Shown here: one piece after another, positions 31,454-40,660 of the stretch
Numbering within the stretch: the stretch's first letter is position 1
How the letters are laid out: the number at the start of each line of letters is the position of its first letter
Source: an uncultured Alistipes sp.
GTDB taxonomy: Bacteria > Bacteroidota > Bacteroidia > Bacteroidales > Rikenellaceae
Length of the DNA stretch: 64,000 nucleotides
NCBI GenBank assembly: GCA_947591475.1
Contig: CANQDE010000001.1
Location: forward strand, 186,001-250,000
Direction: 5' to 3'
Notes under the pieces: generated by a model
What the model was told of the DNA's origin: nothing
Database searches by the model: none
The model's input: the letters and a program-made list of their open reading frames with translations, nothing else
Made by a program: the position numbers and the translations under genes

Positions 31454-32971
31454 ATGAAATCGACCCAACGAAAACTGTTCGCCGTATTGGCCGGTGTTCT
31501 GATGTTGGCCGCTTGCGCCGAGGATCCGGAGGTGGATACCTCGCAATATGAAAATAAGGCGTTGCAGGCTTGGATCACCCAGCATCGCAAGGATTTGCTG
31601 GATAATTTCCAGAAGGCGGGCGATTCGGGTTATTATGTCGAGGTGCTCAAAGAGGGTGATGCCGCTAATGCGCCCATCAGCGAAAAAGCCCAATGGGTGC
31701 GCTTCAACGCCACGGCCCGCGACCTCGATGGCAACCTCGTGCTGACCCGCAATGCCGCCGATGCCAAATTGCTCAACACCTTCACCCGATACACGCGTTA
31801 CGTGCCTTTCTATCGTTATTGCGGCGAGGAGAACTCGGGGTTGCTCGAGGGCGTCTGGTTGGCCATGCGGCAGCCGTTGTCGTTGGACGGCGGCGCCCGC
31901 GAAGTGAAGTTGCGCATCGGTTCGGAGGTGAACCTCTATCTGCCGTCGATTTTGTTCGGCAGCATTTCGGGTTCCGGCGGCTACGAGGGCGAAACTACGC
32001 TTTCGGGCAATCGTCCGGTGATTCTGCGCATGGAAATTACCGACACCGTAGTCAATCCGCTCAGCCGCGAGGGCGACGATGTCGATGACTTCTGCCAACT
32101 CAACGGCGGGCTGTTGCGTTACGTCAAGGCGGGTTCTTCGGAACTTTCGTCGGGCGCCGTAACGATTCCCGAACCGTCGGACGATCCGGCGAATCAGTTG
32201 AATCATCCCTACAATCCGATGACGCCGCGCTGGGTGTCGGCCTGTGATTCGGTGGCGCAACTCTATGTTAACTATCGTTATAATCCCTCCTCCACAGAGG
32301 CGGGCGACAGGTGGACTTATCCGATTCCTTACAAGAGTAATTACGCCCCTTATAACGATCCCGATTTACAGACTAAAATCAACGAAGCCTTGAAAAAGCG
32401 CTTCGATACCGAAAAATATGTCGGCGTGGCGAATTTGCAGGCCGATTCGGTCGGGCTGGACGGCACGGCCAAAATCTGGTACATCGGCCGTTTCCTCGAT
32501 GGGTTCATCTTCGATACGAACATTGACGAGGTGAAGGAGCTGATCTACGGGCCCGGCTACAGCGCCGGTTCCGAACTCTCCTATACGCCGGAGGACGGCG
32601 GCATGATTCAGGCGTTCTACTATACCGTGCCGCGACTGAAATACGGGCAATGGGCTTCGTTGATTACCGTCTCGACCAACGCATACGGTTCGTCGGGGCA
32701 GAACGGTACCTCGACCACGACCACTACGGGCGGCAATACGTCGAGTTATTACGATTACTTGAATTACATGAACTACGTGAACAGCTACTACAACAGCTAT
32801 TACGGCGGTTACTACAATAACTATTATGGTGGCTACTACGGTGGTTATTACGGGAATTATTACAACAACTATACGCCGGACACGTCGACAACGACCACCA
32901 CGACGACCGTAACGACCGAGATTCCGCCGTTCACGCCGTTGATTTTCCAGATTTACGTCGAACCGAAGTAA
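31454..32971 (+). CDS. FKBP-like lipoprotein, two domains, with a Tyr/Gly/Asn/Thr-rich insertion
   Basis: A 505-residue lipoprotein (lipobox LAAC). The ATG at 31436, overlapping the previous stop, is an alternative start that would put two Asp before the signal peptide. Two FKBP-like domains are visible: one from about residue 45 to 195, one from about 275 to the end. In the second, the loop after NAYG is interrupted by 76 residues (nt 32690-32917): Thr runs, then a tract of about 45 residues made almost only of Tyr, Gly and Asn (YYGGYYNNYYGGYY-type repeats), then Thr runs. The fold then resumes with EIPPFTPLIFQIYVE. Tyr-rich low-complexity tracts are sticky; the protein may act in surface assembly or adhesion (inferred). 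Confidence 0.8.
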   Translation: MKSTQRKLFAVLAGVLMLAACAEDPEVDTSQYENKALQAWITQHRKDLLDNFQKAGDSGYYVEVLKEGDAANAPISEKAQWVRFNATARDLDGNLVLTRNAADAKLLNTFTRYTRYVPFYRYCGEENSGLLEGVWLAMRQPLSLDGGAREVKLRIGSEVNLYLPSILFGSISGSGGYEGETTLSGNRPVILRMEITDTVVNPLSREGDDVDDFCQLNGGLLRYVKAGSSELSSGAVTIPEPSDDPANQLNHPYNPMTPRWVSACDSVAQLYVNYRYNPSSTEAGDRWTYPIPYKSNYAPYNDPDLQTKINEALKKRFDTEKYVGVANLQADSVGLDGTAKIWYIGRFLDGFIFDTNIDEVKELIYGPGYSAGSELSYTPEDGGMIQAFYYTVPRLKYGQWASLITVSTNAYGSSGQNGTSTTTTTGGNTSSYYDYLNYMNYVNSYYNSYYGGYYNNYYGGYYGGYYGNYYNNYTPDTSTTTTTTTVTTEIPPFTPLIFQIYVEPK

Positions 32972-33030
32972 AATCGGCCCGACGGTTGCGGAAAGCGTAT
33001 TGAACTTTTTCGTTCGACACGCTTTTTTCA

Positions 33031-33065
33031 TTTTTGGCTTCGCCGAAGATACTCCGCCTCGGGTA
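33031..33065 (+). repeat. Degenerate copy of repeat C
   Basis: TTGGCTTCGCCGAAGATACTCCGCCTCGGG-TAAATTAA is a diverged form of the element at 59322-59401 (GGCGCAGCCAAAGATACTGCGCCTCGG...); the promoter end is not kept here. Confidence 0.5.
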
Positions 33066-33163
33066 AATTAAGTGGATTTTGCAGCGGAAGCGAAGAAGAC
33101 GGACGAAAGCAAGATGCGCGTCTTCCGCGCAAATAAAAAATTTTACAGTTTTTCGCGCCTAAA

Positions 33164-33195
33164 TTTTGCGGTCTCGCAAAATTGTATTATTTTAG
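33164..33195 (+). promoter_or_regulatory. Possible promoter for the small HTH gene
   Basis: TTTTG (33164-33168), 19-nt spacer, TATTTTAG (33188-33195), one mismatch to TAnnTTTG. Confidence 0.45.
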
Positions 33196-33227
33196 TTGGC
33201 AAGAAAAACAACCTTAAATCAAAAGAT

Positions 33228-33470
33228 ATGATTATTACCTTTAACGAACTGCGCCGTATCAAGGACAGATTGCCGAGCGGCAGCTCGCAGCGCATTGCAG
33301 ATGAACTGGGAATAGATGTGGAAACGGTTCGCAACTATTTCGGTGGAAATCACCAAGCCAAAGAGTGTGTGGGTGTCCACTACGAATCGGGACCGGATGG
33401 CGGTGTGGTTACGCTCGATGATCCGAAGATTCTGGATGTTGCCATGCGTATTTTGAGCGAGCAGCAGTAG
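33228..33470 (+). CDS. Small helix-turn-helix DNA-binding protein
   Basis: An 80-residue cytosolic protein starting at the ATG at 33228. Residues 4-45 form a helix-turn-helix: 'NELRRIKDRLPSGSSQRIADELGIDVETVRNYFGG' has the LacI/Fis-like spacing of helix 2 (SSQRIADELG) and recognition helix (DVETVRNYFG). The rest reads 'SGPDGGVVTLDDPKILDVAMRILSEQQ'. This short protein type is conserved in Bacteroidota and usually annotated only as DNA-binding; the regulon is unknown. It stands alone between long intergenic regions with repeats. Confidence 0.75.
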   Translation: MIITFNELRRIKDRLPSGSSQRIADELGIDVETVRNYFGGNHQAKECVGVHYESGPDGGVVTLDDPKILDVAMRILSEQQ

Positions 33471-33579
33471 TCGGTTGCGCGTTCGTACGAAATGTTTCGG
33501 GTGTGTCTGCTGCGGCAGGCATACCTTTTTTGTTTTGCTGCTTACCTGCCTTTGCGTGTTTTTTCGATGCTGTTTTCGA

Positions 33580-33660
33580 ATCCGAACGCTGATGCTCGCG
33601 GCGGAGCCGCGTTTGCAGGCTTGACCCACCCCCAAACCCCCGCCTTGGCGGGGGCTTTAG
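33580..33660 (+). repeat. Intergenic repeat B, copy 4, with a partial copy after it
   Basis: ATCCGAACGCTGATGCTCGC, GGCGGAGCCGCG, TTTGCAGGCTTGACCCACC, CCCAAACCCC and CCCCCGCC-TTGGCGGGGG. A second truncated hairpin part (CTCCGCCTTGGTGGGGGC) follows at 33684-33705. Confidence 0.75.
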
Positions 33661-33807
33661 TTGGAATGTGCATTTGCAATTCGACCCTCTCCGCCTTGGT
33701 GGGGGCTTCAGTCGGCCGTATGGATAAGTCAAGACCGCTTTGTGTTTGGTGGCTTGCGTGCGCCTGCGTTTAGTTGCTAAATAATCCTTAAATAATGATT
33801 TATTCTG

Positions 33808-33894
33808 ATGGATGCGGCTCTTTGAGCCGCGCGGGCCGCAGCCTTGGGGCGGCGGAGGCCCGCATCGCGTGCCCCCGCAGGCTGCGGCCGCCGA
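33808..33894 (+). repeat. Repeat module A, diverged copy
   Basis: GCGGCTCTTTGAGCCGC hairpin, then GCGGGCCGCAGCC...GCGGAGGCCCGC and CCGCAGGCTGCGGCC; related to 2902, 53297 and 59060. Confidence 0.6.
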
Positions 33895-33917
33895 AAGCTC
33901 AATATGTTAAAATATAT

Positions 33918-34073
33918 TGCGGTACCGCTCGGAAGGCCGGCAAAGCTTTCGGTAGCAAGAAATGCTACGGTACTGTTCGGAAGGCAAGAAAACTTTACGA
34001 TAGTAAGATGAAGTTGCGGTGCCGCTCGGCAGGCAAGAAAGCTTTTGATAGCAAGAAATGCTGCGGTGCCGCT
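33918..34073. repeat. Tandem minisatellite, about 3.3 units of 44-51 bp
   Basis: Units begin near 33918, 33963, 34015 and 34059 and share TGCGGTRCCGCTCGG, AAGGC, AGAAAGCTTT and GATAGCAAGAAA blocks. Open frames through it on both strands give repetitive peptides with no credible start or family, so it is treated as non-coding. It lies about 220 nt before dnaK in an intergenic gap of over 800 nt in which no gene is seen. Confidence 0.7.
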
Positions 34074-34293
34074 AATAATTGTCTGACAAAATTGCAGGAC
34101 GGATAGGCGATGAAAGGGGGCTGTCTGCCAATGCTCTGCCAAAATGGCAGACTTCGCCGATTGGTATGACCTTTGTTCGATCGGGTATCGAATTCGAACG
34201 ATAAGAAAGTTCGATCGGAAGCCTTGTTCGAGCTGATTTAAGTTCGATTAGCAAGATGACAAGTTAATAAAAAACAACAAATAAATAAAAGCT

Positions 34294-36210
34294 ATGTCAA
34301 AAATTATCGGTATCGACTTGGGAACGACGAATTCCTGCGTCGCAGTCATGGAGGGCAACGAGCCCGTGGTTATCCCCAACAGCGAAGGCCATCGTACCAC
34401 ACCGTCGGTCGTGGCTTTCACGGGCGAGGGCGAACGCAAGGTCGGCGATCCGGCCAAACGTCAGGCCATCACCAATCCCAAACGTACGGTCTTCTCGATC
34501 AAGCGTTTCATGGGCGAGACTTACGATAAGGTTACGGCCGACATCGAGCGGGCACCGTATGCCATCGTGCGGGGCGACAACAATACGCCGCGCGTCGACA
34601 TCGACGGACGCCAATATACGCCGCAGGAGATTTCGGCCATCATTCTCCAGAAGATGAAGAAAACGGCCGAGGATTACCTCGGTCAGGAGGTTTCGGAAGC
34701 GGTCATCACCGTGCCGGCTTATTTCTCCGACTCGCAGCGTCAAGCAACCAAAGAGGCGGGCGAAATCGCCGGTCTGAAAGTGCGCCGTATCATCAACGAG
34801 CCTACGGCTGCCGCGTTGGCCTATGGCCTCGACAAGAAAAACAACGACATGAAAATCGCCGTTTACGACTTGGGCGGCGGTACGTTCGATATTTCGATTC
34901 TGGAACTGGGCGACGGCGTGTTCGAAGTGAAATCGACCAACGGTGATACGCACCTCGGCGGCGACGACTTCGACCACGTTTTGATCGACTACATGGCCGA
35001 GGCGTTCAAGGCCGAGCATCAGATCGACCTGCGTCAAGACCCGATGGCGTTGCAGCGTCTGAAAGAGGCGGCCGAGAAGGCCAAAATCGAACTTTCGAGC
35101 TCGACGACCACCGAAATCAATCTGCCTTATATCATGCCGGTCAACGGGATTCCGCAGCACCTGGTAATGACGTTGACCCGTGCCAAGTTCGAGCAGTTGT
35201 GCGACCATCTGATCCGCAAAACCGTCGAACCGTGCAAACTGGCCTTGCGCGATGCCGGTTTGCAGGCTTCGCAAATCGACGAGGTGATTCTCGTGGGCGG
35301 TTCGACCCGTATTCCGGCCATCCAGAAGATCGTCGAGGAGTTCTTCGGCAAGACGCCCAACAAGAGCGTGAACCCCGATGAGGTCGTTGCGATCGGTGCA
35401 GCCATCCAGGGCGGTGTCCTGACCGGCGAGGTGAAAGATGTTTTGCTGCTGGACGTTACGCCGCTTTCGCTGGGAATCGAGACGCTCGGCGGCGTGATGA
35501 CGAAGCTCATCGACGCCAACACCACCATCCCGACCCGCAAGTCGGAGGTGTTCTCGACGGCGGCCGACAACCAGCCTTCGGTCGAAATCAACGTTTGTCA
35601 GGGCGAACGTCCGATGGCTCGCGACAACAAATCCATCGGCCGCTTCCACCTCGACGGCATTCCGGCCGCTCCGCGCGGTGTGCCGCAGATCGAGGTAACG
35701 TTCGACATCGATGCCAACGGCATTCTGAACGTTTCGGCCAAGGACAAGGGTACCGGCAAGGAGCAGAAGATCCGTATCGAAGCATCGTCGGGTCTCACCG
35801 AACAGGAGATCCAGCGGATGCGCGACGAGGCCAAGGCTAACGAGGAGAAGGACAAAGCCGAAAAAGAGCGAATCGACAAGATCAATGCCGCCGATTCGAA
35901 CATCTTCGCCACCGAGAAACAGTTGAAGGAGTACGGCGACAAACTTCCGGCTGACAAGAAATCGGCGATCGAAGGGGCGCTCGCCAAGCTGAAGGAGGCG
36001 CACAAGAATGCCGATGTCGCAGCCATCGACACGGCGATCAACGAGTTGAATGCTGCTTGGCAGGCCGCTTCGCAAGATATTTATGCACAGCAGCAGGCCC
36101 AGCAGGGTGCCCAGCAGCAGGCTGGCGGACAGCAGTCGCAAAATGCCGGTGGTTCGGCCGGCGACGGCAATTCGCAGCCCGAAGACGTCGAGTTTGAGGA
36201 GGTGAAGTAA
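34294..36210 (+). CDS. dnaK: Chaperone DnaK (Hsp70)
   Basis: A 638-residue Hsp70. The ATPase domain (1-380) begins [19 protein letters not shown], with [43 protein letters not shown] and [20 protein letters not shown]. The linker [18 protein letters not shown] leads to the substrate-binding beta domain and a helical lid; the C-terminus is Gln/Gly-rich ending DVEFEEVK, which recruits partners. Neither dnaJ nor grpE is adjacent. Start ATG at 34294 after an A-rich leader; no clear TAnnTTTG is found upstream. A strong terminator follows. Confidence 0.98.
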   Translation: MSKIIGIDLGTTNSCVAVMEGNEPVVIPNSEGHRTTPSVVAFTGEGERKVGDPAKRQAITNPKRTVFSIKRFMGETYDKVTADIERAPYAIVRGDNNTPRVDIDGRQYTPQEISAIILQKMKKTAEDYLGQEVSEAVITVPAYFSDSQRQATKEAGEIAGLKVRRIINEPTAAALAYGLDKKNNDMKIAVYDLGGGTFDISILELGDGVFEVKSTNGDTHLGGDDFDHVLIDYMAEAFKAEHQIDLRQDPMALQRLKEAAEKAKIELSSSTTTEINLPYIMPVNGIPQHLVMTLTRAKFEQLCDHLIRKTVEPCKLALRDAGLQASQIDEVILVGGSTRIPAIQKIVEEFFGKTPNKSVNPDEVVAIGAAIQGGVLTGEVKDVLLLDVTPLSLGIETLGGVMTKLIDANTTIPTRKSEVFSTAADNQPSVEINVCQGERPMARDNKSIGRFHLDGIPAAPRGVPQIEVTFDIDANGILNVSAKDKGTGKEQKIRIEASSGLTEQEIQRMRDEAKANEEKDKAEKERIDKINAADSNIFATEKQLKEYGDKLPADKKSAIEGALAKLKEAHKNADVAAIDTAINELNAAWQAASQDIYAQQQAQQGAQQQAGGQQSQNAGGSAGDGNSQPEDVEFEEVK

Positions 36211-36232
36211 TCGCCGCAAGATCGAAGCATCG

Positions 36233-36269
36233 AATCCCGCTACGGAAAAATCCGTAGCGGGATTTTTTG
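36233..36269 (+). terminator. Terminator after dnaK
   Basis: AATCCCGCTACGGA, loop AAAA, TCCGTAGCGGGATT then a T run; 14-bp stem. Confidence 0.85.
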
Positions 36270-36276
36270 TTTTTTC

Positions 36277-36306
36277 ATTGATATAAAATAAATTTTCGTA
36301 TCTTTG
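36277..36306 (+). promoter_or_regulatory. Promoter for secDF
   Basis: ATTG (36277-36280), 18-nt spacer, TATCTTTG (36299-36306); leader of about 150 nt to the ATG at 36462. Confidence 0.5.
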
Positions 36307-36461
36307 TACGCTATTATGCCCACTTTTCGATTGAAAAGCATAACGGCGGAAGCGGTCGGCCGCAACCGGACTATATATAAATAGTTAGGAATGCCGATGA
36401 AAATGCGATGGATATCGAAACGAACATCGATAAGAATAACGAACATAACAAGTTAATAAAA

Positions 36462-39400
36462 ATGCAAAGCAAAGGTTTCATTAAACTCATCGCGGCGCTT
36501 CTGGCGATCGCATGCGTTTATCAATTCTCGTTTACGTTCAAGACACGGAGCGTAGAGAAGAAGGCGGTGCGGTATGCCGCGCAGTTCCCTGCCGAACAGC
36601 AGGCCGCTGCGGAACAGCACTACCTCGATTCGGTGCAGAATCTGCCGGTTTATAATCTCGGGTTCCGCAAGTTCACGTACAAGGATTGCAAGAGCAACGA
36701 ATTGAATCTGGGTCTGGACCTCAAAGGCGGTATGAACGTCATGATGGAGGTGCAGGTCGACGGCGTAATCAAGGCATTGGCCGGCGACAGCCAAAACGAT
36801 CCCGCATTCATCGCCGCAATCGACGAGGCGAATCGGGCGCTCAAAGAGGGTTCGTCGAAAGATTATGTCGATGTGTTCGTCGAGACCTATCGGCAGGCTT
36901 CCGACAATCGTCCGCTGGCTGCCATTTTCGTCAGCCCCGACCGCAGCGATATTACGCTCGAAAGTTCCGACAACGATGTCGCCAAAGTCTTGAAAGCCGA
37001 TGTCGAAAAGGCTATCGACGCATCGTTCAATGTGTTGCGCAGCCGTATCGACAACTTCGGTGTCATGCAGCCGAATATCATGCGTCTGCCCAATTCGCAC
37101 CGTATTCTGGTCGAGTTGCCGGGCGTGAAGGAACCGCAGCGTGTGCGCGATCTGTTGCAGCGGACAGCGCAGTTGGAGTTCTGGTTGACCTACGACGCCA
37201 ACGAACTTTGGCGGCCGCTCCAAGAGGCCGACGTCTTGCTGGGTCGGGAAGCGAATGCTTCGACCGAAACAGCCGAAACGGTCGCCGAAGCAACCGAGCC
37301 GGTCGCTCAAGCCGATTCGGTCGCTGCTGAAGGTCTGCTCTCGGAAATCGCATCCGATGATACGGCCGAACCCGCTCATACGGGCCGTTTCGATCGGGCA
37401 CGCAACCCGCTCTTCGCTTTGCTCGATCCGAGTTTTGCCGGCGGTGCAGTCATGGGTGCCGTTTACAAATCCGACATGGCGGCTGTGAACGAATATCTGT
37501 CGCGGCCCGACATCAAACAGTTGTTCCCCGCCGATGTCCGCTTCATGTGGAGCGTCAAGGGCGATGACAAAATCGACGGACGTTATTACCTCTATGCCAT
37601 CAAGGCGCAAGGCGGCAAGGCGCCGCTCGACGGTTCGGTCGTAACCGAAGCCTCGGAACAGTATCAGCAGCATGGCGCTACGGCCGAGGTCTCGATGGCG
37701 ATGAATTCCGAAGGTGCGCAGCGTTGGGCCCGTCTGACCGGCGAAAACATCGGCAAGTGCGTCGCAATCGTTCTGGACGGTGCCGTCTATTCGGCTCCGG
37801 TCGTTCGGACAAAGATCGACAAGGGCATTTCGTCGATTTCGGGCGACTTCACCATCCAAGAGGCCAAGGACTTGGCCAACGTGCTGGAATCCGGTAAGGT
37901 GCCGGCTCCCGCCAAAATCATCCAGGATACCGTAGTCGGCCCGTCGTTGGGTCAGGAATCCATCGATGCCGGTCTGCTGTCGTTCGTCATTGCATTCATC
38001 CTCGTACTGCTGTACATGGGCCTGTTCTACAAAACGGCCGGTTGGATGTCCGATATCGCCTTGTTGACCAACGTCTTCCTGTTGATGGGCATTCTCGTCT
38101 CGTTCGGTGCCGTGCTGACACTGCCGGGTATCGCCGGTATCGTCCTGACGATGGGTATGGCGGTCGATGCCAACGTGATTATCTACGAACGCATCAAGGA
38201 GGAGTTGCGCGGCGGCAAGGGCTTGTCGCTGGCGATCAAGGACGGTTTCTCGAAGGCTTATTCGGCCATTATTGACGGTAACTTGACGACCATCATCACC
38301 GGTATCGTCTTGATGATTTTCGGTAACGGTCCCGTGCGCGGTTTCGCTACGACGTTGATTATCGGTATCATCACGTCGTTCTTCAGCGCCGTGTTCATCA
38401 CGCGACTGTTGATCGATTGGATTGCTGCGAAGTGGGGTACCATTTCGTTCTCGCGTAAATGGTCGGAGGGATTCCTCAATCATACGCATGTCGATTTCTT
38501 GAGCAAGCGTAAAATCTCCTACATCGTCGCTACTGCGGTGATCGTCGTGTCGTGTATTTCGTTCGCCGTGCAGGGGCTGAACCTCGGTGCGGAGTTCACG
38601 GGCGGTCGTGCCTATGTCATCCGCTTCGACAAGCCGGTTTTGGCCGAGGACGTGCGCGCCGGTCTGCAAGGGGTATTCAGCGAGGTGGTGGATGCCGATG
38701 CTTCGAAGACGAGCTACGAGGTGAAACAGTATGGCAATGAACGTCAGATGCGGATCGTTACGCAGTACAAGTACGACGATACGTCGGATACGGCGACGGC
38801 CGAAGTCGAACAGCTTCTCTACGAGGCTTTGAAACCGCTCTATTCGTACGATATTACTTTCGAGAACTTCAGCAATACGCAGAACGACGAGAACGGTATC
38901 ATCACCGCCGACAAAATCGGCCCGTCGATCGCGAGCGACATGACGTGGAACGCTGTTTACTCGGTGCTCTTCTCGTTGATTGCTATCGGTCTGTACATCA
39001 CGTTCCGATTCAAACGCTGGCAGTGGGCTTCGGGCGCCACGATGGCCTTGGCTATCAATGCGCTCTTCATCATCGGCATCTTCTCGTTGTTCTACAAGAT
39101 TATGCCTTTCAACTTGGAGGTGAATCAGGCCTTCATCGCTGCCATTCTGACGATTATCGGTTACGCGATTAACGATACCGTGGTGGTATTCGACCGTATC
39201 CGCGAATACTTGGTGCTCTACCCGAAACGCAATCTGAAAGAGAATGTCAACAATGCGATCAACTCGACGTTGTCGCGGACGATCAATACGTCGGGTACGA
39301 CGCTCGTTACGTTGTTGGCGATCTTCTTCTTCGGCGGCGAGTCGATTCGCGCGTTCATCTTCGCGTTGATTGTCGGCGTTATCGTCGGTACCATTGCAAC

Positions 39401-39467
39401 CATCTTCATTGCAACGCCGATCGCTTTCGATTTGATGACCAAACGGGCCAAAATCGATCGGGAATAG
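36462..39467 (+). CDS. secDF: Protein translocase subunit SecDF (fused)
   Basis: A 1001-residue fusion of SecD and SecF, the proton-driven partners that help SecYEG finish export. The start is the ATG at 36462; the longer frame adds an unlikely polar N-terminus. The SecD half has the first membrane helix, the GLDLKGGMNVMMEV motif, a large periplasmic domain with an acidic/Ala-rich insertion (residues about 260-330), and five helices with GMAVDANVIIYERIKEE. The SecF half starts near residue 680 (FLSKRKISYIVATAVIVVS), has LGAEFTGGRAYVI and the six-helix set with GYAINDTVVVFDRIRE. The conserved Asp in the VVFDRI and VIIYERI helices are present. Fusion is normal in Bacteroidota. Confidence 0.97.
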   Translation: MQSKGFIKLIAALLAIACVYQFSFTFKTRSVEKKAVRYAAQFPAEQQAAAEQHYLDSVQNLPVYNLGFRKFTYKDCKSNELNLGLDLKGGMNVMMEVQVDGVIKALAGDSQNDPAFIAAIDEANRALKEGSSKDYVDVFVETYRQASDNRPLAAIFVSPDRSDITLESSDNDVAKVLKADVEKAIDASFNVLRSRIDNFGVMQPNIMRLPNSHRILVELPGVKEPQRVRDLLQRTAQLEFWLTYDANELWRPLQEADVLLGREANASTETAETVAEATEPVAQADSVAAEGLLSEIASDDTAEPAHTGRFDRARNPLFALLDPSFAGGAVMGAVYKSDMAAVNEYLSRPDIKQLFPADVRFMWSVKGDDKIDGRYYLYAIKAQGGKAPLDGSVVTEASEQYQQHGATAEVSMAMNSEGAQRWARLTGENIGKCVAIVLDGAVYSAPVVRTKIDKGISSISGDFTIQEAKDLANVLESGKVPAPAKIIQDTVVGPSLGQESIDAGLLSFVIAFILVLLYMGLFYKTAGWMSDIALLTNVFLLMGILVSFGAVLTLPGIAGIVLTMGMAVDANVIIYERIKEELRGGKGLSLAIKDGFSKAYSAIIDGNLTTIITGIVLMIFGNGPVRGFATTLIIGIITSFFSAVFITRLLIDWIAAKWGTISFSRKWSEGFLNHTHVDFLSKRKISYIVATAVIVVSCISFAVQGLNLGAEFTGGRAYVIRFDKPVLAEDVRAGLQGVFSEVVDADASKTSYEVKQYGNERQMRIVTQYKYDDTSDTATAEVEQLLYEALKPLYSYDITFENFSNTQNDENGIITADKIGPSIASDMTWNAVYSVLFSLIAIGLYITFRFKRWQWASGATMALAINALFIIGIFSLFYKIMPFNLEVNQAFIAAILTIIGYAINDTVVVFDRIREYLVLYPKRNLKENVNNAINSTLSRTINTSGTTLVTLLAIFFFGGESIRAFIFALIVGVIVGTIATIFIATPIAFDLMTKRAKIDRE

Positions 39468-39487
39468 GTCGTTTGAAGCCAGTCGAT

Positions 39488-39529
39488 AAAGGAGACGCAT
39501 CGTCGTATGACCGACGATGCGTCTCCTTT
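39488..39529 (+). terminator. Terminator after secDF
   Basis: AAAGGAGACGCATCGTC paired with GACGATGCGTCTCCTTT around an 8-nt loop; T run at the end. Confidence 0.85.
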
Positions 39530-39620
39530 TCGATATGTGTGGGGTGAAGTCGGTTCGTCGAGGGTCGGCTGGTTGCGGATGCCTTACGGATTGCGCGGTT
39601 CCGGAGGCTCGGCAGCCCGA

Positions 39621-39652
39621 TTTGTAATTCAACGGATTATTCATTAACTTTG
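39621..39652 (+). promoter_or_regulatory. Promoter for the ybbR-like/coaE/folP/lolD operon
   Basis: TTTG (39621-39624), 20-nt spacer, TAACTTTG (39645-39652); leader of about 13 nt to the ATG at 39672. Confidence 0.7.
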
Positions 39653-39671
39653 AAACGATTATCGGACGGTT

Positions 39672-40067
39672 ATGGAAAATTTCTGGAAATGGATGCACCG
39701 TTATGTCTCGCCGATTTTTCTGGTGATGCTCGTTGCGTCGTTCATTTTGTGGTTTATCGCCAAGTTGAACTATACCTACATGACCGAACAGAAGGTGCAG
39801 TTGCTCATCGACGGCCGGCCGGTCGAGGTAACCTGTCTGGTCGAGGGGCTTGGTACCAATCTGTTCGGCTACAAAGTCTATTCGAACAAGACCTTGCGGA
39901 TTCCGTTATCCGAACTTCGTTACGAAGTCGCGCAGGAGGAGGGGCATGAAGGAAGGATTCGGATCGATCCGCAATCCTTGCAGAGTGCCATTTCATTGCG
40001 TTTCAGCGACATAAAAATCATCTCCGTCGGGGAAGTTCCCGAAATCGAACCTGCGGCGGAACCATGA
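39672..40067 (+). CDS. Single-pass membrane protein, YbbR/CdaR-like
   Basis: A 131-residue protein with one N-terminal transmembrane helix (residues about 13-34, 'SPIFLVMLVASFILWFIAKLNYTY') and a beta-rich soluble part ('KVQLLIDGRPVEVTCLVEGLGTNLFGYKVYSNKTLRIPLSEL') that resembles a single, shortened YbbR domain. YbbR proteins (CdaR) regulate the c-di-AMP cyclase CdaA in other phyla; here cdaA is at 28286. The usual CdaR has several repeats, so this is only a likeness. Its stop overlaps the coaE start by 4 nt (ATGA), as do all junctions in this operon. Confidence 0.6.
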   Translation: MENFWKWMHRYVSPIFLVMLVASFILWFIAKLNYTYMTEQKVQLLIDGRPVEVTCLVEGLGTNLFGYKVYSNKTLRIPLSELRYEVAQEEGHEGRIRIDPQSLQSAISLRFSDIKIISVGEVPEIEPAAEP

Positions 40068-40660
40068 TGAAAGTCGGCATTACGGGGGGCATCGGCAGCG
40101 GAAAGAGTACGGTTTGCCGTCTTTTCGCACAGCGCTGTATTGCGGTCTACGATTCGGACAGCGAGGCCAAACGATTGATGTCGGACGACGCGGATTTGCG
40201 ATCGGCCGTCATCGCGCGTTTCGGCGCCGATACGTATCCCGACGGTAGGCTCGACCGCGCACGGCTTGCCGCCTGCGTCTTTTCCGATGCTCGGGCGCTT
40301 GCCGATTTGAATGCTTTGGTGCATCCCGTCGTTATCCGCGATTTCGAGGCGTGGGCCGAGCGGCAGGAGGGTCCTTACGTGATTTTGGAGAGCGCCATTT
40401 TGTTTGAAGCCGGATTGCAGGGCTCGGTCGACCGGAGCATCGCCGTGCTGGCTCCTGTGGAGTTGCGCATTCAGCGGGCGTGCCGCCGCGACGGATGCGA
40501 CGAAGCGCGTATCCGCGAACGAATCGCGGCCCAAATGACCGATGACGATTTGTGTCGTTTGGCCGATTACACGATGGTGAATATCCTCGAAACGGACTTG
40601 GAACCGTCGGTGGCCTATTTCGACGGACTTTTCAGACAACAAGCGGCCGCGAAAAGATGA
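40064..40660 (+). CDS. coaE: Dephospho-CoA kinase
   Basis: A 198-residue enzyme performing the last step of CoA synthesis, ATP-dependent 3'-phosphorylation of dephospho-CoA. P-loop GGIGSGKST at residues 8-16, followed by DSDSEAKRLM (the CoA-binding DxDxxxR-type segment), HPVVIRDFEAW (lid entrance) and LLESAILFEAG, the family order. Overlaps the gene before by 4 nt and folP by 4 nt. Length normal. The start codon pair ATGATG leaves a one-residue ambiguity. Confidence 0.96.
   Translation: MMKVGITGGIGSGKSTVCRLFAQRCIAVYDSDSEAKRLMSDDADLRSAVIARFGADTYPDGRLDRARLAACVFSDARALADLNALVHPVVIRDFEAWAERQEGPYVILESAILFEAGLQGSVDRSIAVLAPVELRIQRACRRDGCDEARIRERIAAQMTDDDLCRLADYTMVNILETDLEPSVAYFDGLFRQQAAAKR

Noticed and set aside
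33918..34073. Possible CRISPR array
   Set aside because: Units are contiguous and diverged, with no regular unique spacers and no cas genes in the window.
33777..34142. Open frames on both strands across the minisatellite before dnaK
   Set aside because: The peptides only reflect the tandem repeat in each frame, begin in or near repeat A, and resemble no protein; better explained as non-coding repeat.
36453..39698. Long open frame on the minus strand opposite secDF (over 1000 codons), with similar ones opposite secA, dnaK, argS and pepD
   Set aside because: They are composed of codon-phase shadows of GC-rich genes, are rich in Arg/His/Asp/Val repeats, lack start signals or family motifs, and lie fully inside well-recognised genes.
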